From contig NZ_CP046564.1 in the NCBI RefSeq assembly GCF_009818105.1, positions 3,844,001 to 3,908,000 of the forward strand: a DNA stretch of 64,000 nucleotides, read 5' to 3'. The translations under genes and the position numbers were made by a program. The notes under the pieces are model-generated. The model was given only the letters and a program-made list of their open reading frames with translations, did not search any database and had not been told where the DNA came from. This document shows positions 25,048-34,275 of the stretch, piece after piece (the stretch's first letter is position 1; each line of letters begins with the position of its first letter). This DNA comes from Bacillus sp. N1-1 (GTDB lineage: Bacteria > Bacillota > Bacilli > Bacillales > Guptibacillaceae).

Positions 25048-25064
25048 CGGGTGGTGACAGGCAC
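25048..25064 (-). repeat. REP-like element, copy d (degenerate)
   Basis: CGGGTGGTGACAGGCAC is conserved; the TTCGACAAAT end is worn (TTTCAAATAG at 25028-25037). It lies between the amiE and tctC promoters. Confidence 0.65.
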
Positions 25065-25124
25065 TCGCGGTTTTTCGTAAACTTTATGATCAAAATGCCC
25101 AAAATGAAACAAAACTAACTTATT

Positions 25125-25143
25125 TCCGTTTTCTTAAAACGGA
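25125..25143. promoter_or_regulatory. Inverted repeat at the tctC promoter, likely response-regulator site
   Basis: TCCGTTTT-CTT-AAAACGGA has perfect 8-base arms and overlaps the -35. It is a candidate target of the CitB-type regulator encoded at 28334-29020. Confidence 0.45.
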
Positions 25144-25162
25144 TGGAATGATCAGATATATT
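25134..25162 (+). promoter_or_regulatory. Promoter of tctCBA
   Basis: TTAAAA (weak -35), 17 bases, TATATT. The weak -35 overlapped by an inverted repeat suits an activated promoter. Confidence 0.5.
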
Positions 25163-25176
25163 TAATTTAGTTAATT

Positions 25177-25190
25177 TGAAAGCGATTACA
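25177..25190 (+). promoter_or_regulatory. CcpA cre site before tctC
   Basis: TGAAAGCGATTACA matches TGWAANCGNTNWCA at every position. It sits between the promoter and the start codon, consistent with catabolite repression of a tricarboxylate transporter. Confidence 0.75.
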
Positions 25191-25209
25191 TAAACAGGAA
25201 GGGGTTTTA

Positions 25210-26223
25210 GTGTTGAGACAAAAAAAGAATTTGTTCATGTCTCTTTTGTTGGGGAGCGCACTTCTATTAAGTGCTTGCGGAAGTAATGAAAGTTCAGGAA
25301 GCTCTGCATCAGATGGTGAGTGGAGTCCTGATAAACCAATTGAAATGATTGCGCCAGCCGGAGCAGGCGGTGGATGGGATACAACAGCACGAACAATCTC
25401 AAAAGTAATGGAGAAAGAAAAGATTATTGATAAACGAATGGCTGTTGCGAATAAACCTGGCGGCGGGGGTGCAGTTGGTTGGTCCTATGTAAACAAGAAA
25501 GGTGGTAACCATACGCTTTTCGTCACATCACCACCAATCTTGTTTGTTCCATTAAATGGCCAATCTGAACTTGGACACAACGATTTTACGCCAATAGCAG
25601 GCGTAATTGCAGATTACTCCGCGTTTGTTGTACCAGCTAATTCACCATACGACAGCATGAATGACCTTGTCGATGCTCTTAAAGAAGATCCAACATCGAT
25701 TTCAGTTGTCGGCGATTCTTCTCCCGGAAGTATGGATCATATGGCCTTTGTAAAAGCGGTAAAAGCGGCTGGCGTAGATATTAAACAATTAAAATATGTT
25801 TCTGCTCAGGATGGCAGTGGAATGAGCATGCTCCTTGGAAATAAAGTAGACGTTTATTCAACTGGACTCGCTGAAGCAACGGAACAGGCGCGTGCTGGTA
25901 AGGTGAAAGTTCTTGCTATTACTTCCCCTGAACCCCTTGAAGGCGAAACAGTATCCGAGTTCCCAACACTTAAAGAACAAGGAATCGATGACGAGTTCAT
26001 TGTTTGGAGAGGCATTATGGGACCAAAAGATATGGACACTAAAGCAGCAGAATTCTATGAGCAGGCTGTCAAAGACATGATGGAAACAGATGAGTGGAAA
26101 ACGCAGCGCGATAACTTCGGATGGAATGATAAGTTTATGTCTGGTGACGAATTTAAAGAATTCCTTGATCAGGAATATAAAACAATGGAAGAACTTTTGA
26201 AAGAAGTCGGTTTAGCAAAATAA
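25210..26223 (+). CDS. tctC: Tricarboxylate-binding lipoprotein TctC
   Basis: 337-residue Bug-family solute receptor for a tripartite tricarboxylate transporter. Lipobox LLLSACGS. Family motifs PIEMIAPAGAGGGWDTTAR and VANKPGGGGAVGWSYV bind the carboxylates of the ligand. GTG start 5 bases after AGGAAGGGG. First gene of tctCBA, followed by the genes of its sensor system on the other strand. Confidence 0.92.
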   Translation: MLRQKKNLFMSLLLGSALLLSACGSNESSGSSASDGEWSPDKPIEMIAPAGAGGGWDTTARTISKVMEKEKIIDKRMAVANKPGGGGAVGWSYVNKKGGNHTLFVTSPPILFVPLNGQSELGHNDFTPIAGVIADYSAFVVPANSPYDSMNDLVDALKEDPTSISVVGDSSPGSMDHMAFVKAVKAAGVDIKQLKYVSAQDGSGMSMLLGNKVDVYSTGLAEATEQARAGKVKVLAITSPEPLEGETVSEFPTLKEQGIDDEFIVWRGIMGPKDMDTKAAEFYEQAVKDMMETDEWKTQRDNFGWNDKFMSGDEFKEFLDQEYKTMEELLKEVGLAK

Positions 26224-26280
26224 TGACAGAGGGTCAGTTAATGCTGACCTTTCTCATCTATAAAAGGCAGGTGTCTCTTC

Positions 26281-26730
26281 ATGCTAGCAAGTGTAGAACG
26301 TAAAGTAGCTATTGTTTTATTCCTATTATCAATTTTATATCTCGTCTCTAGTTTTCAGCTACCAGCTTTCCCATACGCCATCGTAGATGCTGACGCTCTT
26401 CCGAAAGGACTGGGATTTTTACTCATAGCCCTTTCGATTTTACTATTCATACAGAACCCTGTTGAAGATCGAAAGAAAAGTGACATTAAAAAAGATGAAA
26501 TATTGATGTTGCTTGCGGTTGCAGGTCTTATCTTCGTCTATATACTCTTATTTGAGCTCCTAGGATTTGTCGTTATTACGATTGTATTCCTGCTCGTGAC
26601 ATCACGTTTACTTGGTTATACGAAATGGAAAACGCTGATCGCAGTTTCAATCGGATTTACGCTCGTTCTCTATTTTTCATTTAACTACTTACTTCAAATC
26701 TATTTACCACAGGGGATACTTCCCTTTTAG
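26281..26730 (+). CDS. tctB: Tripartite tricarboxylate transporter small subunit TctB
   Basis: 149 residues with four hydrophobic segments (for example VAIVLFLLSILYLVSSFQL and FVYILLFELLGFVVITIVFLL). Typical size and position of TctB, the small membrane partner of TctA. Confidence 0.88.
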   Translation: MLASVERKVAIVLFLLSILYLVSSFQLPAFPYAIVDADALPKGLGFLLIALSILLFIQNPVEDRKKSDIKKDEILMLLAVAGLIFVYILLFELLGFVVITIVFLLVTSRLLGYTKWKTLIAVSIGFTLVLYFSFNYLLQIYLPQGILPF

Positions 26731-26745
26731 AAAGGAGGCAAAATC

Positions 26746-28263
26746 GTGGATACGATCTCGAATATGCTATACGGCTTTCAAGTTGTTTTAACCTTCCAAA
26801 ACATCATGTTTGTTTTCATCGGCGTACTAGCCGGAACTCTAATTGGAATGCTTCCTGGACTAGGTCCTATTTCAGCCATTGCGATTATGATTCCGCTAAG
26901 CTATGGCATGGATCCCGCCTCCGCTCTTATTCTTATGGCAGGAGTTTACTATGGAGCGGTGTTCGGTGGATCAACCTCGTCCATTTTATTAAATGCACCA
27001 GGAATATCAGGAACTGTCGCCACATCATTTGATGGTTACCCGCTCGCCAAACAAGGTAAAGCTGGTAAAGCACTTGCCATTGCCGCTATTTCATCCTTCG
27101 CTGGTGGTACTGTAAGTGTTGTGGCTCTTATGTTAGTTGCACCTCTTATGGCCAGCTTTGCCGTCTCATTTGGACCGACTGAATATTTCGCCCTCATGTT
27201 ACTCGGTCTAACAGCGATCGCGAGCTTGTCTGAAGGCTCAACGGTTAAGGCGTTAATTTCAGCAACAATTGGTTTAATCATCGCTACAATCGGCGTTGAC
27301 CAACAAACAGGAACGCAGCGTTTTACTTTCGGGAACCCAAATCTTCTTGAAGGAATCGACTTTTTGATTATTGCTCTCGGACTTTTCGCGCTTGCAGAAG
27401 TTTGTTCATTAATCCTCTCGAGGAAATCAAAAATGATGGATGGAAACTCCAATGTTGGCTCTTTAAAAATCACGAAAAAAGAAGCAAAAGAAATTTCCGG
27501 ACCGATTGCGCGTCACTCTGTGCTCGGATTTATTCTTGGGGTTCTTCCTGGCGCAGGCGCTACGATCGCTTCTTTCATGTCCTATATCACAGAGAAGAAG
27601 ATTTCAAAGGACCCTTCGTCATTTGGAAAAGGAAACATTAAGGGACTTGCGGCACCAGAAACATCTAATAATGCTGCAACGAGCGGGGCTTTTGTTCCTC
27701 TTTTAACACTTGGTATTCCAGGCTCTGGAACAACCGCTGTTCTGCTTGGTGCCCTTCTCGTTGTCGGTGTGCAACCGGGTCCATTGATGCTGACCGATCA
27801 TCCCGACGTTTTCTGGGGAGTTATCGCAAGTATGTATCTTGGCAACCTTTTCTTGCTAGTGTTGAACCTACCGCTTATTCCGTTTATCGCTCGGATTCTT
27901 TACATTCCAAAAGCGCTCTTAATCTCGCTTGTTATTATCTTCTGTATGATCGGGGTTTACGGAGTTAGCTTCAGCACTTTTGACCTGTATCTTTTACTAG
28001 CATTTGGAGTCATTGGATTTATTATGAGACTTCTAAACTTTCCAGCGGCACCGCTCATCCTCGCCTTTATTTTAGGAGGAATGATGGAGCAATCATTTAG
28101 ACAGGCCCTTACGATCTCAAATGGAAGTTATCTGACGTTTTTCGATAGTACGGTTACGATTGTACTCCTTATTCTCTCACTCCTATCTCTTACGCTTCCT
28201 TTTATAAAAAGCAAACTTAGTAAAAGTAAAGCGGAAGATGAAGAAGAACATTTAGCATCTTAA
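26746..28263 (+). CDS. tctA: Tripartite tricarboxylate transporter large subunit TctA
   Basis: 505 residues, about twelve membrane helices. GTLIGMLPGLGPISAIAIMIPL, GGSTSSILLNAPG and LGIPGSGTTAVLLGALLVVGVQPGP are the hallmark motifs of TctA. GTG start after AAAGGAGGCAAAATC, 16 bases past tctB. Probably imports citrate or another tricarboxylate with Na+ or H+. Confidence 0.95.
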   Translation: MDTISNMLYGFQVVLTFQNIMFVFIGVLAGTLIGMLPGLGPISAIAIMIPLSYGMDPASALILMAGVYYGAVFGGSTSSILLNAPGISGTVATSFDGYPLAKQGKAGKALAIAAISSFAGGTVSVVALMLVAPLMASFAVSFGPTEYFALMLLGLTAIASLSEGSTVKALISATIGLIIATIGVDQQTGTQRFTFGNPNLLEGIDFLIIALGLFALAEVCSLILSRKSKMMDGNSNVGSLKITKKEAKEISGPIARHSVLGFILGVLPGAGATIASFMSYITEKKISKDPSSFGKGNIKGLAAPETSNNAATSGAFVPLLTLGIPGSGTTAVLLGALLVVGVQPGPLMLTDHPDVFWGVIASMYLGNLFLLVLNLPLIPFIARILYIPKALLISLVIIFCMIGVYGVSFSTFDLYLLLAFGVIGFIMRLLNFPAAPLILAFILGGMMEQSFRQALTISNGSYLTFFDSTVTIVLLILSLLSLTLPFIKSKLSKSKAEDEEEHLAS

Positions 28264-28272
28264 AACACAAAG

Positions 28273-28328
28273 CCGCTTCTGAAATCACATCTTCTTAGGA
28301 GATATGATTTCAGAAGCGGTTCTTTTTC
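28273..28328 (+). terminator. Terminator of tctCBA
   Basis: Long hairpin CCGCTTCTGAAATCA/TGATTTCAGAAGCGG followed by TTCTTTTTCT. It also separates the convergent regulator gene. Confidence 0.85.
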
Positions 28329-28333
28329 TATTC

Positions 28334-29020
28334 TTATATAGAATGATAGCGTCGTTCAGGACGACCTACTGTTCCATAGGACAGATCAGCATCCACTTTT
28401 CCAAGCGAAACCATGTATTCCAAATACCTTCTCGCTGTCGTTCTACTGCACCCCATTTCACTTCCCACTTCTTCAGCTGTCATGCCTTGAGGTGTATGCT
28501 TCACGAGCACTTCAGTTAGCTTTGATAAGGTTAGTGGATCAATGCCTTTTGGAACGACTTGAGTCGAAACCTCAGCACGTGTCCCCTGCCTTGTAAATAA
28601 GTGATCCACATCTTCTTGACTCACAACTTTTTGATCATTCATTTGTCCTCTCGTCTTTTTGAATTTTTCAAGAGTTTGTTTGAAACGATCAAAGATTACC
28701 GGTTTAATAATGTAATCAATAGCCCCACCGCGAAGGGCTTCCTGAACTGCCTCAATTTCTTTTGCAGCAGTAATCATCATGACGTCCGTTTCCTTGTAAT
28801 TTTCACGAATGTGCCAGAGCAAGCTAAGTCCGCTTTCTTCAGGAAAAAAGATGTCGAGTAAGACAAGGTCTGGTTCTATTATTTCAAGAAGTTCCTTTCC
28901 TTCTGAAATGCTTGAAGCGACACCTATAACAACATAACCAGATACATTTTCAGTAAACTTTTGATTGATTCTAGCGATGCGATGATCATCCTCTATAATC
29001 AATACTTCGATATCAGACAT
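28334..29020 (-). CDS. CitB/DctR-type response regulator
   Basis: 228 residues. Receiver domain with the phospho-acceptor Asp in PDLVLLDIFFPEESG and Lys in DYIIKPVIFDRF; C-terminal helix-turn-helix TAEEVGSEMGCSRTTARRYLEY. It forms a pair with the kinase upstream, overlapping it by 8 bases. Convergent with tctCBA, so it probably activates that transporter in response to its substrate. Confidence 0.9.
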   Translation of the reverse strand: MSDIEVLIIEDDHRIARINQKFTENVSGYVVIGVASSISEGKELLEIIEPDLVLLDIFFPEESGLSLLWHIRENYKETDVMMITAAKEIEAVQEALRGGAIDYIIKPVIFDRFKQTLEKFKKTRGQMNDQKVVSQEDVDHLFTRQGTRAEVSTQVVPKGIDPLTLSKLTEVLVKHTPQGMTAEEVGSEMGCSRTTARRYLEYMVSLGKVDADLSYGTVGRPERRYHSI

Positions 29021-30620
29021 TTCTTTCTTCCCCCTTAGGAATCACAACAGTAAACGCGGCTCCTCCGTAACGACCTGTTGAGATGGTAAGATATCCACCT
29101 AAATAAGTCAGAGCATTTTTCACAAGAGAAAGTCCAATGCCCCGATCTTCTCCCTTTTTACTACTAATCCCTCTTTCAAAAATTCGTTCCATCTCCTCTT
29201 CCTTAATACCGTTTCCTGAATCTTCTATTTCAAAAATCAAGTCTTTTCCTAGATCCGTCATAAACAAATGGACAACCTTCTCTCCCCCCTGCTTTTCAAG
29301 GGCAGCATCCATCGCATTATCAATTAAATTACCTACAATCGTGACGAGCTTTTCTTGCTCCAGCCACTCTGGAAAATCACTCATACTACTTTCCTCATCA
29401 ATTAAAAATTGAATATGTAACTCATGAGCACGGTTATATTTACCTAAAAGCAAGGCTGATAGAATCGGATTGGGTACAGCCTTGACCAAAAGCTGGACAA
29501 CCTCTTGATAGCCAATCGCTTCTTTATGTATTAAGTCAATTGCTTCGTCATAGGCACCTAACTGAATCAACCCTAAAATGGTATACAGCTTATTGGCGTA
29601 TTCATGCGTTTGAGAACGAAGAACATTCGCATAGCTTTGAACTTGTGAAAGTTCTCGTGATAACGCCTCAATTTCTGTTTTCCTTCTAAAGCTGGAAACA
29701 GCGCCTGTAATTTCACCGTTCTGAATGATTGGAATCCGGTTCACTATCACATGATTGTGACCTATGGTGATTTCTTGATCATACTCTGCCTTTCCAGAAC
29801 GTAATACTTCTGGCATTCTTGTGTTTGGAAGAACAGAGACGATGTCTACTCCTTCCAAACTTTCATCTTCACTTCGATTTAACATACGATGAGCTTCTTG
29901 GTTAGCAAGGGTAATGCCGCCGTTCTCATCAACCGCAATAATGCCTTCTCTGATCGTTTGGAGAATCGTATTTCGCTCTAGAAACATAGCTCCAATTTCT
30001 GATGGTTCGAGACCAAAGATAGACCTTTTCACATTCTTCGCAATAAAAAAACCACCTGCTATACCAAGTAATAAAATTGTACCTATTAAACTCATAACCT
30101 TTAACTCAAATTGATCAACTTTCTGTTCAATATCTTCCGTTAGAAACCCAACCGAAACGATGCCGATAATATTTCCATTCTCGAAGATAGGTGTTTTTCC
30201 TCTAAGGGAGGACCCGAGAGACCCTTCTGCTTTTGAAACATATGATTCCCCTCTCAGTAGAGCCTGTTGGCTATCCCCACCTACCATATGCTTTCCGATG
30301 CGATCAAGTAGCGGATGAGCTACACGGATCCCTTCCTTATCGCCAACCACAATAAATTCAGCTCCGGTCTTAGAACGAAGATCCTCGACAATTGGCTGAA
30401 TGGTTGCAGAAGCATTTTCCGACTTCATCGCATTTACTACTCCCGGCATCGCCGCTACAGATTGAGCGACATTTAGCGCCCGCTCCCCCATCTGTTCCTC
30501 AACACTTGTCGAATATAAATGCGTAAATATCAAACCAAGAATAAGCAATACTGTAAATAATAGTGCCAATATCATTAACGATAGTTTCGTCTGAAGAGAA
30601 ATTGATTTCATCCTACTCAT
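29013..30620 (-). CDS. CitA/DcuS-type sensor histidine kinase
   Basis: 535 residues. TM1 near residues 14-33, an extracellular Cache/PASP-like sensor domain to about 175, TM2 around 177-195, a PAS domain (ILQTIREGIIAVDENGGITLANQEA), a Spo0B-type dimer helix with the phospho-His in SQTHEYANKLYTILGLI, and HATPase boxes NLIDNAMDAALE and GNGI. This is the layout of carboxylate sensors such as CitA and DcuS. It likely senses citrate outside the cell. Start could be ATG 30620 or 30611. Confidence 0.9.
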   Translation of the reverse strand: MSRMKSISLQTKLSLMILALLFTVLLILGLIFTHLYSTSVEEQMGERALNVAQSVAAMPGVVNAMKSENASATIQPIVEDLRSKTGAEFIVVGDKEGIRVAHPLLDRIGKHMVGGDSQQALLRGESYVSKAEGSLGSSLRGKTPIFENGNIIGIVSVGFLTEDIEQKVDQFELKVMSLIGTILLLGIAGGFFIAKNVKRSIFGLEPSEIGAMFLERNTILQTIREGIIAVDENGGITLANQEAHRMLNRSEDESLEGVDIVSVLPNTRMPEVLRSGKAEYDQEITIGHNHVIVNRIPIIQNGEITGAVSSFRRKTEIEALSRELSQVQSYANVLRSQTHEYANKLYTILGLIQLGAYDEAIDLIHKEAIGYQEVVQLLVKAVPNPILSALLLGKYNRAHELHIQFLIDEESSMSDFPEWLEQEKLVTIVGNLIDNAMDAALEKQGGEKVVHLFMTDLGKDLIFEIEDSGNGIKEEEMERIFERGISSKKGEDRGIGLSLVKNALTYLGGYLTISTGRYGGAAFTVVIPKGEERNV

Positions 30621-30751
30621 GTACTCGCTTACACTTCCTGACTGAATTGTCTTACTATTATTCTAACGATGACCATTGAAGAGCACAAGAGTAAGAGATT
30701 GTACTAGCTAATACAAAAGGAAGGGAATCGCATCCCCCTTCCTTCCTTTCA

Positions 30752-30790
30752 TTCGACATTATTTGAGTAATTCCGGGTGGTGCCTGTCAC
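30752..30790 (+). repeat. REP-like element, copy e (long, inverted loop)
   Basis: TTCGACATTATTTGAGTAATT, CCGGGTGGTGCCTGTCAC. The hairpin loop is CCTGT where most copies, in this orientation, have ACAGG. It begins directly after the nucleoside hydrolase stop codon. Confidence 0.75.
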
Positions 30791-31720
30791 TCACTCCTTC
30801 AACGCACTAAGCAATAACCCCCAAAACTTCTCCTGATCAATACCACGCGCAAACTTCACATTTGGCTCTCTTCCCGTCACATGAAGAAGATCCACGCAGG
30901 TGGTGCCGTATGTAAATTCTCCCTTCGTCTCAATATCCACACGCACCGTCTCGAATTCAAAGATCGACGCATCGATTAAATACGCAACTGTGCACGCATC
31001 ATGAATCGGGGCTCCTTCAAAACCAAAAACGTCTTTATAGGTTTTGGTGAAATACACGAGAAGCTCTCTAACAAATTCTGAGATCTCCCTGCCAATCGAA
31101 GCAATCTCATCAAGAATTGCAGGTGTTGTAATCGCCTGATGCGTAACATCAAGACCAAACATGGTAACTGGAATGCCGCTATTAAAGACAATTTCCGCCG
31201 CCTCTGCATCAACATAAATATTAAACTCAGCCGTAGGCGTCCAATTCCCAAACGTACCTCCGCCCATCAGAACGATTTCTCGAATCTTTTCAACGATTGC
31301 AGGTTCTTTTTGAATAGCCAATGCGATATTTGTGAGCGGACCTGTCGGAACGAGCGTGATCTCACCATCCGAAGCCAACAAACGCTCGATGATAAAATCG
31401 ACGGCACGCTGATCAATCACCTTTTTTTGCGGGACTTTAGGTAGCTGAGGTCCATCTAGTCCCGAGTCTCCGTGAATATCGGGAGCAAATTCACGCACTT
31501 TTACAAGCGGTTGCTTGGCCCCACGTGCAACAGGTACATCCAGTCCTAGTAAATCACACACTTTCAGCGCATTCAGCGTCGTTTTCTCAACTTCTACATT
31601 TCCCGCTACCGTTGTAATGCCTTCTATCTGGATTCGATCACTTGATGCGGCAAGAATAATGGAAATCGCATCATCATGACCAGGATCACAGTCTAAAATC
31701 ACTTTTCTTTTTTCGCTCAT
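30791..31720 (-). CDS. Nucleoside hydrolase
   Basis: 309-residue IunH-family hydrolase that splits nucleosides to base and ribose. Calcium-site motif ILDCDPGHDDAISI at the N-terminus, GDSGLDGP, VPTGPLTNIALA, GGG and FGLDVTHQA, and the distal His/Asp region GAPIHDACTVAYLID. ATG after AAAAGGAGAGATGCAAC. The TGA stop abuts a REP-like element. A hairpin separates it from the secreted hydrolase of the yhf operon, so it may be partly co-transcribed with that operon. Confidence 0.93.
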   Translation of the reverse strand: MSEKRKVILDCDPGHDDAISIILAASSDRIQIEGITTVAGNVEVEKTTLNALKVCDLLGLDVPVARGAKQPLVKVREFAPDIHGDSGLDGPQLPKVPQKKVIDQRAVDFIIERLLASDGEITLVPTGPLTNIALAIQKEPAIVEKIREIVLMGGGTFGNWTPTAEFNIYVDAEAAEIVFNSGIPVTMFGLDVTHQAITTPAILDEIASIGREISEFVRELLVYFTKTYKDVFGFEGAPIHDACTVAYLIDASIFEFETVRVDIETKGEFTYGTTCVDLLHVTGREPNVKFARGIDQEKFWGLLLSALKE

Positions 31721-31748
31721 GTTGCATCTCTCCTTTTAGGTGAAATGG

Positions 31749-31793
31749 AAGAACCCTGATTAGCTCCAATTTAGGAGGGGAATCAGGGTTCTT
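31749..31793 (-). terminator. Hairpin after the yhf operon hydrolase, weak terminator
   Basis: AAGAACCCTGATT pairs with AATCAGGGTTCTT. On the minus strand it is followed by CCATTTC rather than a clean T-run, so read-through to the nucleoside hydrolase is possible. Confidence 0.5.
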
Positions 31794-31796
31794 TTG

Positions 31797-33074
31797 TTAT
31801 TGGATTGAATCATATACGATATTCGCGATTTGCTTTGAAAGTCCTCCAGTACTTGGATAAGAACCAGTCTCAAGAGGGCCATTGTTTTGCTTATTTGTTA
31901 AAACAATAATTTGAAGATCATAAACAGGATCAAAAATCACTTGTGTTCCTGTAAAACCTGTATGCCCGAAAGCCTTTTCTGAGTGCCTATCTCCCATGTA
32001 CCAGCTTTTATCGAGCTCCCAACCATACCCCTGTCCAAAACGTTGTGGCTGTGTAAAAGAGTCAATTACTTGGTTATCATAAAGATTGACTTTTCCGTAA
32101 CTCCCACCATTCAACATTGCCTGTCCAAGCACGGCAAGATCCCGTGCGGTGGAGAATAAGCCAGCGTGTCCAGCAATACCTTCGTTTGCATAAAAACTAT
32201 TACCGTCATTAACTTCTCCAATAAGTGTATGATTTCTCCACCTTTCGAAATCCTCAGCCCGCTCTGGAACGTTGTAGCCAAATTCCGGATCATCGACCAT
32301 CTTATATTCAAAAGGGTTTCCCCATGAGGTGGCTGCGAGTTTACGATCAAGGTGATCTGAAGGAGTAAACATCGTATCTTTCATTTTAAGTGGCTCATAA
32401 ATATTTTTCTGAAGATAATCATCAAGCTTCTCTCCGCTTATTTCCTCAATGATAAACCCTAGCATCATAAAGCTAAAATCACTATAGCGACGATCGGTCC
32501 CGGTTTCGTATTCAAGTGGAAGGGCGTTGATATAGTTTAGAACTTCTTTTGAATTCTTAGCATGAAAATAAGTCGGTTGCCATGGAGTTAAACCAGACGT
32601 GTGTGTTAATAGGTCGGCAATTGTGACATCACCTTTGCCATTAGAAGCGAAATCAGGGATATATTTTGTTACACGATCATTTACTGATAATTCCCCCTCA
32701 CTAACAAGCTTCATAACCCCTTGTGTAGTTCCCATTACCTTAGTTAAGGATGCAAGATCAAAGATCGTTTTCTTTTTCATTTTCCTTGGTTTTTCTAAAA
32801 GAGCACCCATATCATATTTCTGTGCATCACCATAAGCTGATTCCTTGACGATTTTCCCATCCTTCGCTACTAGCACGACTGCACCAGGAGTAATATTATT
32901 TTCTATTGCCCCTTTCACGAGACGATCAATTTCTTCGAGAGTTGTAGAATCCATGCCGACACTTTGCGGACTACCGTGACTTAGTTTCTGTCCTTTAGCA
33001 GCAGTTGCTGTGGAAAAAAATGGCGTCGTCAATAGAAGAAGTATTACCATCAATAGAATAATTCGTTTTTTCAT
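31797..33074 (-). CDS. Secreted SxxK serine hydrolase, last gene of yhf operon
   Basis: 425 residues. Signal peptide MKKRIILLMVILLLLTTPFF; beta-lactamase-fold motifs SLTK (LASLTKVMGT), YSDFSFMMLG and GHTGFTGTQVIFDP. No lipobox. It starts 12 bases after yhfW with AAGGAGGAAGAAAA in front, so it is translated as part of that operon. Related to the other two hydrolases of the window and to AmiE-type amidases and esterases; substrate unknown. Its presence hints that the yhf pathway substrate is released outside the cell. Confidence 0.88.
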   Translation of the reverse strand: MKKRIILLMVILLLLTTPFFSTATAAKGQKLSHGSPQSVGMDSTTLEEIDRLVKGAIENNITPGAVVLVAKDGKIVKESAYGDAQKYDMGALLEKPRKMKKKTIFDLASLTKVMGTTQGVMKLVSEGELSVNDRVTKYIPDFASNGKGDVTIADLLTHTSGLTPWQPTYFHAKNSKEVLNYINALPLEYETGTDRRYSDFSFMMLGFIIEEISGEKLDDYLQKNIYEPLKMKDTMFTPSDHLDRKLAATSWGNPFEYKMVDDPEFGYNVPERAEDFERWRNHTLIGEVNDGNSFYANEGIAGHAGLFSTARDLAVLGQAMLNGGSYGKVNLYDNQVIDSFTQPQRFGQGYGWELDKSWYMGDRHSEKAFGHTGFTGTQVIFDPVYDLQIIVLTNKQNNGPLETGSYPSTGGLSKQIANIVYDSIQ

Positions 33075-33086
33075 TTTTCTTCCTCC

Positions 33087-34274
33087 TTAGCCTTCAAGAA
33101 TTTGATTAAGAAAGCTCGTACCTGCTTCAGTGGATTCAATATGAAAATAATCACTCAAGGTTGCGCCTATATCTGCCATAGTATTTCTTGTCCCAATCGA
33201 TACCGCTTTCACTTTAGGGCCAGTAATCATTAGAGGAGTATATTCTCTTGTATGTTTGGAATGTCCGATCGTAGGGTCATTCCCATGATCAGCCGTTACG
33301 ATTAAAATATCATCCTCGTTAAGCAAAGGAATAAACTCTTCCAGCCAATTATCTACTTCTTCAAGGAGCGAGGCGTACCAATTCGTATTTTCTGCATGAC
33401 CAGCAAGGTCTGTTTCTTGTACATTTACTAGAAAAGCCCCATGTTTTTCTTTACTAAATGCTTCTTTTAGTTGTTGAAGCACCTCCGTTGTATTCACAAT
33501 AGAATAGGCTAGGTGCTTTCCTTCGAGGACATCTGCCGTTTTCCCGATTCGATAAACTGGAATTTTAGATTCAGCTAGGGTTTGGAATTGTTTTTGTACA
33601 TTCACACCATATCCCATGTGACGAACGTGATAGTCTCTCCCATACACGCCTGCTTTAGGGCTATCAATTCCCCACTGTCCCTTTTCTCCCTTTTTTATTA
33701 CTGCTAAAAGTCGCTCAACTGAAGTATGAGGACCGCCTAATGTAATCACTCGGCTTGTATCAACGACTTCTCTTACAACGCTTCCTACTTTAAGCGCGTA
33801 TTCAAAAGAAACTTTTGTAAGGTCTGCCGTGACATTAATAATATTCCCAGGTGTCGATTCAATGTTATCAGCCACAATAATGGCGTCGTCGATTAACAAT
33901 ACCGGCAAATCCTCATAAGGATAAGCTACTTTGAAATTTTCACTCAGGAGGGTAGTAGCTATCTCACCATGCACATCTTTCATCAATCGTTTAGTGGGAC
34001 GTTTTGGAAGACTACCTACGATCTCCTGATGTCCCATGTAAGTATCAGCACCGTAGTGTGCAAGTCGGGCTTTTCCATAGGCACCTTTTGGCGTTCCGGT
34101 TTCATCGACAAGCTGGTTTAGACCCAGTGAATACATTGTTGGAATATCCAATAGTACTTTTTTCCGAATATGCTCATACGTATTTGCTACACAGTCCCCT
34201 GGTTCATACTCATCACAGTCATCCATCGCGCCAATCCCAAAACTATCAAGAATCAGCACTACCATACGTCCCAT
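33087..34274 (-). CDS. yhfW: Phosphopentomutase-like YhfW
   Basis: 395 residues of the alkaline-phosphatase superfamily, similar to DeoB. Metal sites are visible in LILDSFGIGAMDD, GADTYMGHQEIVGS (with the Thr that carries phosphate), ETDLAGHAENT and VTADHGNDPTIGHSKHTREYTPLMI. ATG 34274 is preferred, one base after the yhfX stop and behind GAAAGGAGAGG; the longer frame is an artefact. Its E. coli equivalent in the yhf operon has no established reaction. Confidence 0.85.
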   Translation of the reverse strand: MGRMVVLILDSFGIGAMDDCDEYEPGDCVANTYEHIRKKVLLDIPTMYSLGLNQLVDETGTPKGAYGKARLAHYGADTYMGHQEIVGSLPKRPTKRLMKDVHGEIATTLLSENFKVAYPYEDLPVLLIDDAIIVADNIESTPGNIINVTADLTKVSFEYALKVGSVVREVVDTSRVITLGGPHTSVERLLAVIKKGEKGQWGIDSPKAGVYGRDYHVRHMGYGVNVQKQFQTLAESKIPVYRIGKTADVLEGKHLAYSIVNTTEVLQQLKEAFSKEKHGAFLVNVQETDLAGHAENTNWYASLLEEVDNWLEEFIPLLNEDDILIVTADHGNDPTIGHSKHTREYTPLMITGPKVKAVSIGTRNTMADIGATLSDYFHIESTEAGTSFLNQILEG

Positions 34275-34275
34275 T

